Assembly (NCBI RefSeq): GCF_031127805.1
Contig: NZ_JARXHW010000004.1
Span: 62,001 to 126,000, forward strand
Direction: 5' to 3'
Source of the DNA: Thalassobacterium maritimum
Lineage (GTDB): Bacteria; Verrucomicrobiota; Verrucomicrobiia; Opitutales; Coraliomargaritaceae
Length of the DNA stretch: 64,000 nucleotides
Below are positions 35,566-43,335 of this stretch, piece by piece (positions within the stretch are counted from its first letter, which is position 1; every line of letters begins with the position of its first letter). The notes beneath the pieces are model-generated. The model ran no database searches and was not told the DNA's origin. It saw only the letters and a program-made list of their open reading frames with translations. A program made the translations under genes and the position numbers.

Positions 35566-37302
35566 CTAATCATTCGCCTCGAATTGTATTCTCCAAAACT
35601 CCCCCACACTCCCGGTAGGCGCCAGCTTAAAGACTAAATCGCGTTGCCCTTCAGCCGCAAGGGATAAACGATCACTGATGACCTCAGGCACCACCGTCAT
35701 CCAGGCCTCTGCGTCTGACAAATCCTGGCTCCCTTCAAGTAACAAGCGAATCGGCGCGGCGGTATTGACCGACAGCCCGAGCAAGTATGCACCTGCTTCA
35801 GTTCGATTTAAAGTGCGAACTGGACGATCGTTAGGATCATTGGGATCGGTACCCGAAGCATATTCTTCGAAATCGCTCGTACCATCCGAATCACTATCCG
35901 CTGCATTCCCGGCAGACAAAGAGTGACGACCTTGCCATGCGGCAAAGGAGAGCGGAGCTGCGGGATCGCTCGATGCGACGATTTCAAAGCTCAGCAACAC
36001 ATCTTCCGCGGGCGCATAAGTGACGCCCTCCAAAGTGCCGCCGCTCTGGTAGGCGCGCAACTGCACCGAGCCCGTGGTCGCTCCTGAAGAGAGTTCCTGA
36101 TTCGGCGGAAAACCTGTCGAGACATCGGAAGGGCCACTGACCACTTCGATCAAAGGAGTCAAACCACTGCTGGTGCTGGCATGCAAGGGCACACTGGTAT
36201 TGGGCAATTGATTCGCGACTGGCTCGAAGTAAATATGCTGCAAGGCATCGGCGACATAAAAGCTACGAACCACCGGTGTCGCGACCGCGTAATCACCGTC
36301 GCCCGCCTGAGTGGCTTTCACCACCACCTGCCCCAAGCCACTAAAGCTCAAAACATCGTCCGCCACTGTCGCCGCGCCATCAATCACCTCGAACGTCACC
36401 GGCAGCCCACTGGAGGCGGACGCCGTTAAGATCAAATCCCCATCGAGCAGACGGCGATTCGCGATCGTTGCAAATTCGATACTTTGAGCCAGCCCCGTAG
36501 GCTCCAGCTGATGCAAGACTCCGATCGCATCTAAATCAAGGCCCGCACTGCCGCTGGTAGGATAAGGATCCCAAATAGAATAACCGTTCGCATCCAGCGC
36601 GGTGCCATCACCCACGATATCCACGAGCCGAACGTAGCGTATATCTGCCAAATCCAGCGTCGGATAATTGAGCGCTAACTGCGTGCGAAACTCCGTCGAA
36701 AAATAAGGTGCGTTGGGGTCCTCCTCTTCCAAAGCTTCGTAAGCGTATCGAAGTTGATCTAGATCAAAGGGAGTGCCATAGCCTTGGCGGTATTTGCCAG
36801 CATAGCCGTGAAAAAGATCGGCCGTAGTCGCTGCGCCGTCTTCGCGATAGGAGTAATTAGGAAAACGGACAAAGTGCTGGCCATCTGTAGAGACCTCCAC
36901 CCATGCCAGTTCCAAAAATGTGTCGCTAAAAGAATTTTCGAAGACTGCAAAATCTGGCCCATCACCATTTCGAATGGGATGGGTAAATGTCAGAGTGATC
37001 TGCCCGCCTCGCCCAAGCGAAACGACATCGAAACTATCCCCCACCGCGGGCCCCAGCGCTTTGACCGGAGTCTTCCATTGATCAGAAACATAGCTGCCAT
37101 AGCTCAAATCCTTAAAACCACTGGCCCAAGCGACAATTGCACTGTCGTCCATAGCAATGGCGGTGCTACCGGCCTGCCCTGCCGCAAGTGCAAATGGCCA
37201 CGTCTCATCGATGCCGGGGTAGACGACCTGAGCCGACAGCAGCCTCGCAAAGAGCAGCAGTCCAAAACAATAAAATCGAAGCGAAGCGTTCATATGATTC
37301 AT
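35566..37302 (-). CDS. Exported cell-surface protein of a TonB-receptor operon
   Basis: 578 residues with a signal peptide (about 1-24, ending LLSAQ). The first 260 residues form a beta-rich domain (GDGPDFAVFENSFSDTFLEL; AWVEVSTDG; IRYVRLVDIVGDG) that I recall in surface proteins encoded beside TonB receptors, notably in corrinoid-uptake loci of Bacteroidota; that comparison is from memory. Bacterial Ig-like repeats follow (about 265-440), then DSDSDGTSDFEEYASGTDPN, a calcium-binding thrombospondin type-3-like motif. Probably surface-exposed and possibly ligand-binding. It is 6 bases downstream of the receptor gene. Confidence 0.78.
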   Translation of the reverse strand: MNHMNASLRFYCFGLLLFARLLSAQVVYPGIDETWPFALAAGQAGSTAIAMDDSAIVAWASGFKDLSYGSYVSDQWKTPVKALGPAVGDSFDVVSLGRGGQITLTFTHPIRNGDGPDFAVFENSFSDTFLELAWVEVSTDGQHFVRFPNYSYREDGAATTADLFHGYAGKYRQGYGTPFDLDQLRYAYEALEEEDPNAPYFSTEFRTQLALNYPTLDLADIRYVRLVDIVGDGTALDANGYSIWDPYPTSGSAGLDLDAIGVLHQLEPTGLAQSIEFATIANRRLLDGDLILTASASSGLPVTFEVIDGAATVADDVLSFSGLGQVVVKATQAGDGDYAVATPVVRSFYVADALQHIYFEPVANQLPNTSVPLHASTSSGLTPLIEVVSGPSDVSTGFPPNQELSSGATTGSVQLRAYQSGGTLEGVTYAPAEDVLLSFEIVASSDPAAPLSFAAWQGRHSLSAGNAADSDSDGTSDFEEYASGTDPNDPNDRPVRTLNRTEAGAYLLGLSVNTAAPIRLLLEGSQDLSDAEAWMTVVPEVISDRLSLAAEGQRDLVFKLAPTGSVGEFWRIQFEAND

Positions 37303-37308
37303 AACAGA

Positions 37309-39414
37309 TTAAAAATTAAGCTTCACGCCCAATTCAAAGGAACGTCCATCTCCCGGATAATAGAGCTCGTAACTGGCGCTTTCCGCATAGAGCTGATCGA
37401 AGGCATTGTTCACCACAAAGAAGACGCTACAATGCTCCGAGACTCGCGCTTCAGCCTGCACATCGAAAAGATGGTAGGCATCGACTTGAGGCAGTGAATT
37501 ACTTAGATCTCCGCCCTGATAGCGCTCCCCTAAGTAGCGATGCGTCAGCTGCAATTCCAGCCAGTCGACCGGCGCCCACCAGACACGATTGACGCCACCG
37601 AAGCGCGGCACCAAGGGCACATGATTGCCGTCTCCGACGCCGGAGCGAAGCTTCGTTTCGATATAGTTCACTTGCAACGAGTAGCCCCAATGGCCTCGAT
37701 CATAACGGTACGATAGATTCACACCGTAGCGATCTACGGGGCCGAGATTGACGTTGAGACCCGTTCCAGACGGGCCGACCACCGTATCATCGTAGGCGAT
37801 CTCGTTTTCCATCTTGAGCAAAAAAGCCGTCGCGAAAAACTCATGCCGCCCCTGGATATACTTTAGGCCCAGTTCGTAATTATTGCCCTCCTCCGCATCC
37901 AAGGAATCGGCCACCTCTTGTGCCTGTATCGCTCCTTGGTAGGAAGCGCGCTCGTCAAAAACCGGATAGCGATACACACGATCATAGCCCGCCCACAAGC
38001 TCCAGTTGTGGTGAAAGCGCCAGTTCATAGAAAACTCCGCCGCAAAGCCATTTTGATCAATGCGCTCATTGAAAGTGCCTTCTTCGACCGTATCCGGTGG
38101 CGACTTATAATTTGGGTTCGGCAACTCGCCTCGATTGGTCGTGCGAGTCGGGGTCAATTGTGTCGCATCATAAGTCTCAGAATCGACTTGGTAACTCACC
38201 CATTCTTGACGCAGGCCACCACTCAGGCTGAGCGAGTCGGACAGCGCTCTCTCTAATAAAAAATAAGGGCTGACACGGCTCTCCTCGAGCTCCGCTTGAG
38301 CGAGCACATAGCGGCGCTCCGATGTCAGAAAGCGTTGATTCGTCAAAGTATCGTAGCTCAAATCAAAGCCTAAGATCAACGCAGTCAGCTCTCGCTCGAA
38401 GCGCAACCGTGGTTTCAGGTTGTAACGCTCAGGCTGATTGAGATTAAAACTTTCAGTCGCATAGAAAGAGGACTCAATCGAGCGACGCTCGTAGCCTGCC
38501 AGCAATTCCCAGCTGCCCCAGTCACGTTGTCCATCGGCGCGAGTAGTCAGCGTCAAATAGCGTGTATCGCTGCCATCTAAGCCCGAAGAGGTAGAGCTCT
38601 GCGGATCACTCTTGTAGAGTGCCTCCTCCAAGCCGCCCGGGTAGCCCAAATGCACCTCGCCCACACTCAAGCGTAGATCTACGTCGTCACCATTTTTTAA
38701 AGTATAGCCAGCCGCCAGATAGCCACTGCGTGATTCACTTTCAGAGGCCGCTCGGTAGCCCTCCGACTCCGTGCGATCCAGTCCCGCTCGCAAGCTCCAA
38801 GTCCCCTCTCCGACTTCTGCGGCGAGCGAAGCCTGTGTCTGCCCAAAACTGCCTATGCGAGCAACTGTATTCAAACTGCTTTCAGTCGCTCGGCGTGTTT
38901 CAATCTTGATCACTCCCGTCAATGCCTTGTCGCCATAGAGAACATTTTGCCCTCCTCTTAAAACCTCGATACTTTCCACCGAGTTGAGCGGCACTTGCTC
39001 CCAATTAATTCGTCCCATATCAGCGGGATTGAGCACTTGCCCATCGACTAGAATCAGGCTGCGTAAGCCACTGCCCTCCCCGAAGCCGCGCATATCGACT
39101 GAGGTAAAACCAGAGACTGTCGAAAAATAGAGATTGGCTTCCGCCTCTAAAAGCTCCGGAACGGAAGACGCTAACGAACGCTCGATCGACTCGCGCTCGA
39201 TCCGTACAACATCCACAGGCACATCCAAGGGCTCTTGATCGAAATGCCTAGCTTGCACCACATAGGCATCTAACAGCTGCACCTCATCGGCCCAGCCGAT
39301 ACGGGGTGCCGCAAAAATCGCGCCCATGCAACAGGCGAAAACGCAAAGAGAGCGCAAGCATTCCAAATGCAGGAAACAGCTCACGCTCTCTGAAACTGAA
39401 AGGGCTCGCTTCAA
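37309..39414 (-). CDS. TonB-dependent outer-membrane receptor
   Basis: 701 residues with a signal peptide, a TonB box-like start (LLDAYVVQARHFD), a plug domain (ERSLASSVPELLEAEANLYF; VDMRGFGEGSGLRSLILVDG; VESIEVLRGGQNVLYGDKAL) and a 22-strand barrel ending in an aromatic residue (LGVKLNF). The family imports iron chelates, cobalamin, zinc or sugars with energy from TonB. It overlaps the PEP-CTERM gene by 4 bases, and a Fur-family gene ends the operon, so metal or metal-chelate uptake is the best guess. Confidence 0.94.
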   Translation of the reverse strand: MKRALSVSESVSCFLHLECLRSLCVFACCMGAIFAAPRIGWADEVQLLDAYVVQARHFDQEPLDVPVDVVRIERESIERSLASSVPELLEAEANLYFSTVSGFTSVDMRGFGEGSGLRSLILVDGQVLNPADMGRINWEQVPLNSVESIEVLRGGQNVLYGDKALTGVIKIETRRATESSLNTVARIGSFGQTQASLAAEVGEGTWSLRAGLDRTESEGYRAASESESRSGYLAAGYTLKNGDDVDLRLSVGEVHLGYPGGLEEALYKSDPQSSTSSGLDGSDTRYLTLTTRADGQRDWGSWELLAGYERRSIESSFYATESFNLNQPERYNLKPRLRFERELTALILGFDLSYDTLTNQRFLTSERRYVLAQAELEESRVSPYFLLERALSDSLSLSGGLRQEWVSYQVDSETYDATQLTPTRTTNRGELPNPNYKSPPDTVEEGTFNERIDQNGFAAEFSMNWRFHHNWSLWAGYDRVYRYPVFDERASYQGAIQAQEVADSLDAEEGNNYELGLKYIQGRHEFFATAFLLKMENEIAYDDTVVGPSGTGLNVNLGPVDRYGVNLSYRYDRGHWGYSLQVNYIETKLRSGVGDGNHVPLVPRFGGVNRVWWAPVDWLELQLTHRYLGERYQGGDLSNSLPQVDAYHLFDVQAEARVSEHCSVFFVVNNAFDQLYAESASYELYYPGDGRSFELGVKLNF

Positions 39415-40049
39415 GATTGACGACGACGGCTCAATACAAATCCAAGGCTCAACATACCCGCCAAGAGCGCATAGCTCGAAGCCTCAGGAACCGCATAGCT
39501 GGTTTCATAAGGTCCGAAACTCCATACATCCCAGGAGTTATCGGCAATAAAGCGACCAGGAGAGCCATAACTCAATTCCCCAGCTCCAACAGGTGAGCCA
39601 TCAATCGAATCGGGCGCCGTCTCGCCGGCACCACTCACAGAGTTCCCACTTGCGGAGCCTCCAGCCACAAAATAGCCCCAGTAATCAAAATTAGACACCC
39701 AATCTCCATTAGTCTGCGACTGCGTCGCATAACTCAGCTGCGTCATATAAAAGCCGTCCGCAGCCGTGCCAGCATAGAAGATCGACAAATCTGTAATGGC
39801 TGCGGCGACATCAATCAGCATTTCCGCACCAGAAACTGTGTCGGCGGCACCGTCCCAATTGTATTGGAAGACGTAGCGTTCCGTGCTCGCGCCATCATTG
39901 AAGTCAATGATCAAGCCCGATTGATTCGCGCCCGTGCCCACTTGATTCTCAACGGGAATGTCGATGAATCCAATCGCGTAGGACTGAACTGCAGTTGCTA
40001 GAAACGCGACAGAGGCCGCGATGAGTCGTATGTGTGTACTAGGTTTCAT
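39411..40049 (-). CDS. PEP-CTERM-type exported protein
   Basis: 212 residues with a Sec signal (about 1-25). The mature domain is Gly/Ser/Asp-rich (IIDFNDGASTERYVFQYNW; DYWGYFVAGG). It ends in VPEASSYALLAGMLSLGFVL followed by SRRRQS: the proline motif, membrane helix and Arg cluster of the PEP-CTERM signal, processed by exosortase in Planctomycetota and Verrucomicrobiota. First gene of the operon PEP-CTERM protein, TonB receptor, surface protein, Fur. Its role may be substrate capture at the surface. Confidence 0.85.
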   Translation of the reverse strand: MKPSTHIRLIAASVAFLATAVQSYAIGFIDIPVENQVGTGANQSGLIIDFNDGASTERYVFQYNWDGAADTVSGAEMLIDVAAAITDLSIFYAGTAADGFYMTQLSYATQSQTNGDWVSNFDYWGYFVAGGSASGNSVSGAGETAPDSIDGSPVGAGELSYGSPGRFIADNSWDVWSFGPYETSYAVPEASSYALLAGMLSLGFVLSRRRQS

Positions 40050-40151
40050 GATAAATCAGCATGATTGACCGGAACTACATTGGCTTCCTAAAAATCAATC
40101 GCCCTACTACTGACCATCGCGTCAACTAATTTGCAATCACCATGTGATAAT

Positions 40152-40166
40152 CGAGAATCAATCTCA
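40152..40166. promoter_or_regulatory. Candidate Fur box upstream of the TonB-receptor operon
   Basis: CGAGAATCAATCTCA differs in two positions from the 7-1-7 Fur-box form TGAGAATNATTCTCA. The dyad extends outward (14 of 20 paired positions symmetric over 21 bases). It lies about 103 bases before the first gene of an operon that itself encodes a Fur-family protein, which fits autoregulation. Confidence 0.5.
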
Positions 40167-40239
40167 ATACGTATAAGAAGAACGTATAGAGCGAGTGAGA
40201 CGCCCTACTAAAAATCAGGCCTGCGACGCGGCCCCACCC

Positions 40240-40629
40240 TTAGGCATAAACGCCATCTGCCACGAGCACATTGTCTGCTCGTACCACACGCTTATTGCCA
40301 TCAGCCAGCACCAGAACCTTGGGCTTCCATGTCTTAGCCTCTTCTTCGTCCAATTGGGCAAAAGACATAATGACCAACAAGTCACCAAGTTCCCCCTTAT
40401 GCGCCGCTGCGCCATTTAAAGAAATGGTGTGCGAGCCCTTTGGAGCCTCAATGGCGTAGGTCTCTAAGCGTTCGCCATTTGCAATATTCGCCACTAAGAT
40501 TTTCTCGTAGGGGACTAGGCCAATTTGCTCCATCAGTGCGGCATCAATCGCGAGGCTTCCCTCGTAGTGAAGAGCGCGGTCGGTAACTTCTGCACGGAGC
40601 AGCTTGGACTTTAATAGTGTGACTTGCAT
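40240..40629 (-). CDS. panD: Aspartate 1-decarboxylase
   Basis: 129 residues from the ATG giving MQVTLLKSKLLRAEVT; 21 more in-frame residues upstream lack homology. The self-cleavage site YEGS (G24-S25) gives the pyruvoyl cofactor on the alpha chain. Conserved NGERLETYAI and NGAAAHKGELGD are present. It makes beta-alanine for pantothenate and coenzyme A. Single gene on the minus strand. Confidence 0.97.
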   Translation of the reverse strand: MQVTLLKSKLLRAEVTDRALHYEGSLAIDAALMEQIGLVPYEKILVANIANGERLETYAIEAPKGSHTISLNGAAAHKGELGDLLVIMSFAQLDEEEAKTWKPKVLVLADGNKRVVRADNVLVADGVYA

Positions 40630-40713
40630 GATTATATTCTGTTCGCGAAAGCTCGAATTGTCAAAAAGCCGCGCAGGTTGGTACATTTGCAAGCACTTTA
40701 CAATTTCATTTTT

Positions 40714-41841
40714 CTAAGCAAAATTGGTATGAACAATACAATCGAAGGTAAAGACCGAACCCTCTCCGAGCACACTTTGCACCCTGATGCTTCCACCTAA
40801 GCGATCAGCAATACTTTTACAAAGAGACAAACCAAGACCAAGGCCTTCATGAGAGCGACGACTGGAAGAATCCCCCTGCGTAAAGGCATCAAAAATTCTC
40901 CCGTGTTCTAAGAGCTCAGGTTTAATTCCCTCACCTGTATCCTCCACCACAAAAGTTAAACAAGCCTGATCGCCAGGTAATGGTGCATAGCGAACCGAAA
41001 CGGCAACATGCCCCTTCGTGGTAAATTTAAATGCATTCAACAGCAGTTTACGCACAACTATACGAATTTCTTGCTCCGCACCACTCACAAGCTCAAGTAA
41101 ATCTTCGGGAATGTCAGGCAAGACTTCAACCGCTTCAGGAACTTCGGACTCTGCGATCAACTTCAAGACTAGAGTTGCTGGATTAAAGGCGTTCAGCGAT
41201 ATCTCACTTTCAGTCATCGTCATCTTCGCATACGTCAAAATGTCCTGCACATGCTCAAAATATTTTAAGCCACACGCTCGTATCGTATCTACATACTCCG
41301 CCTGTTCCTGATCGAGATCCGTGCCATCTAGCAATTCCAAAAAACCAAGAATCCCATGCATGGGCGTATTTAACTCGTGGCTGACAATTTCTAGAAAATT
41401 GTTTTTAGCAGCGTTTACATCTTCACGAATCACTGTCTCATGATTAGACTTCAAAAAGTAGCTCTGAAAACACTCCTCAACGACAGTTTGAATATGATCC
41501 AAGTCAAAGGGCTTTTTCAAATACTCCGATGCCCCAAGGCTAATCGCTTGGCGAGCTGTCTCCAAAGTCTCATATGCAGTGAGCACGACTACTTCAGTAT
41601 GCGGATCAATCTTTTTAACTTCTCGCAAGACATCAATCCCACTGATTCCTCGCATACGTATATCTGTAACCACCACATGAAAGGAAGTATCACGGGCAAA
41701 CTCAAGCGCTTCTTCCCCCGAACTAGCGATACTCACCTCATAGTCATCGCCAAAAATCATATTCAAAGACTGACGCGGCCCTTCTTCGTCATCGACGACC
41801 AATAAACGCTTGATTGTTTTCTCTGATGCAAGGGCTAGCAT
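40714..41841 (-). CDS. Receiver-histidine kinase hybrid (PhcR-like layout)
   Basis: 375 residues: N-terminal receiver (DDEE at 17-20, acceptor D60 in VVVTDIRMRG, K110 in LKKPFD), then HisKA with H155 in VSHELNTPMHG and HATPase (KLLLNAFKFT, EDTGEGI, GLGLGLSLC). A receiver followed directly by a kinase with no sensor or DNA-binding domain is the layout of Ralstonia PhcR, the relay of the 3-hydroxy fatty acid methyl ester quorum-sensing system. It is the last gene of a four-gene operon whose first gene encodes an acyl hydrolase-methyltransferase. The final output regulator is not encoded here. Confidence 0.88.
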   Translation of the reverse strand: MLALASEKTIKRLLVVDDEEGPRQSLNMIFGDDYEVSIASSGEEALEFARDTSFHVVVTDIRMRGISGIDVLREVKKIDPHTEVVVLTAYETLETARQAISLGASEYLKKPFDLDHIQTVVEECFQSYFLKSNHETVIREDVNAAKNNFLEIVSHELNTPMHGILGFLELLDGTDLDQEQAEYVDTIRACGLKYFEHVQDILTYAKMTMTESEISLNAFNPATLVLKLIAESEVPEAVEVLPDIPEDLLELVSGAEQEIRIVVRKLLLNAFKFTTKGHVAVSVRYAPLPGDQACLTFVVEDTGEGIKPELLEHGRIFDAFTQGDSSSRRSHEGLGLGLSLCKSIADRLGGSIRVQSVLGEGSVFTFDCIVHTNFA

Positions 41842-41895
41842 AGTGTAAGCTAATTAAATAAGATTTTTACTAATACGTCGAAGCAAACAAAAAGC

Positions 41896-43326
41896 TCAAG
41901 AAAAATCAAACTGTAAGCGTAAAGCTTCCAGAATCAGCCCCGAATCAAAAGGTTTTTCAAGGACTGTAGAATTCACGCTCAAGTCAAATTTCGACTGAGC
42001 CATAGCTGCTTGCATGTGCGTCATATAATAAAGGCGAAAACCAGCTCCAGCTTTAATGCCTACAGCTCTCAAGCGTTCCAAATCACTCGCATCCTCTCCA
42101 TAGGCATCTACATCAAGAAAGATGCCGTCAAACTCACCACTCTGAATCAGAAAAATCGCTTCAGCCACTCCTTCGACTGGCTTGAAGCAACAGAACTCTC
42201 CCGCAAGTAACTCAAGCGCCTCACTGACCGCTGGATAAGGATCCAACACGAGCATAACAGGCCGTAAGAATTGCTCCAACGGCTGAAAATCTGCACAGGC
42301 CGCCTGAATCAAAGACTGGGCCAAGGCCTCATCCTCCTGATCTATTTGCGATATTAAGGCCCCGGCCGTCTGCTCCGGATCCAGGCAATGCGCAAGCGCA
42401 CGTTGAAGTAAATAGCGCACACTGCGTGGTGATTTAGCCGTAAAGATACAGGCACAAGAGTACGCATCTAATGCGGCAAAAGAACTGACATCTAGGCCTA
42501 AGGGATCTGCGGCAACTTTTAACGCTCGCAGCAATCGCCCCGCTTCGGAGCGATCTTCTAAAACTGCGACCGTCCAAGAAGTGCCGCGAGATTCGGCACG
42601 AAATACGGAACGCTCCACCTGTAATAACAGTCTCTCACGCTGCGCGCTCAAATCATGCAGCACAAAAGCCGTCACGGCGTTTCCAGCCTCAATCTCCAAA
42701 CGGCGTGCTTCCGCATAGAGTAGCTTTCCGTCGACTTCGATATGCAAGCGAAGCGACTCCTGCGACTTCAATGCTTGCTCCGCAAGCGCAGAACGCAACA
42801 GATCTGCGCCAGCAGCACCCAGCAACCGGGTCGCCAATTTGTTCTTAATAATCAGATCGCCCTGCCCCCCCAAGCAAACGATTCCGAGTGGCAATTGATT
42901 GATCAGGTATTCAAATATACGTAACTTGTCTCGCCCCTGACGATGCGTCTTAGCATTCGCATACGCAAGCGATACGAACTCACTGATCGCGCCAATCCAC
43001 ATCAAGTCCTCGGTATCAAAAGGCCTCCCCTGCTCATTCCCCGAAAATCGTATATAGCCCCGATCCTCTCCAGAACTCAATGGTACGACCAAACTATCCA
43101 TGACAAAGTGCTCGCCAACGTCCTCATCGGGAATCGAGCGCATATCCGTATCTAATTCCAAGAAGCCTGCATAATCCGTATCCTCGGAAACAATACGCTC
43201 GAGTGCAGATCGAAACGCATCAAAATCACTGAATTCACTCATTGCCGCCGCGAATCGACGGAAAGGAATCAAGCCCTTAGGTATAGCCGTAGAAGAACCG
43301 GAAGTCTGAATAGTATGTTCAATCAT
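41896..43326 (-). CDS. GAF/PAS-like protein with C-terminal receiver
   Basis: 476 residues from the ATG giving MIEHTIQTSG; a TTG three codons upstream directly follows the previous stop. An N-terminal GAF-like region (about 20-145) is followed by a PAS-like segment (YLINQLPLGIVCLGGQGDLI, about 160-250), a middle part of unknown fold, and a C-terminal receiver with VLVLDPYP, the acceptor Asp in GIFLDVDAYG (near residue 405), YYMTHM and LEKPFD. No kinase or DNA-binding domain. Third gene of the operon; it may fill the place of PhcQ, the extra response regulator of Phc systems. Confidence 0.82.
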   Translation of the reverse strand: MIEHTIQTSGSSTAIPKGLIPFRRFAAAMSEFSDFDAFRSALERIVSEDTDYAGFLELDTDMRSIPDEDVGEHFVMDSLVVPLSSGEDRGYIRFSGNEQGRPFDTEDLMWIGAISEFVSLAYANAKTHRQGRDKLRIFEYLINQLPLGIVCLGGQGDLIIKNKLATRLLGAAGADLLRSALAEQALKSQESLRLHIEVDGKLLYAEARRLEIEAGNAVTAFVLHDLSAQRERLLLQVERSVFRAESRGTSWTVAVLEDRSEAGRLLRALKVAADPLGLDVSSFAALDAYSCACIFTAKSPRSVRYLLQRALAHCLDPEQTAGALISQIDQEDEALAQSLIQAACADFQPLEQFLRPVMLVLDPYPAVSEALELLAGEFCCFKPVEGVAEAIFLIQSGEFDGIFLDVDAYGEDASDLERLRAVGIKAGAGFRLYYMTHMQAAMAQSKFDLSVNSTVLEKPFDSGLILEALRLQFDFS

Positions 43327-43335
43327 ATAACGCAA

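Noticed and set aside
40050..40239. Cobalamin riboswitch upstream of the TonB-receptor operon
   Set aside because: Looked for because of the surface protein's resemblance to corrinoid-locus proteins; no B12-box-like sequence, and the 190 bases are too few for a full element.
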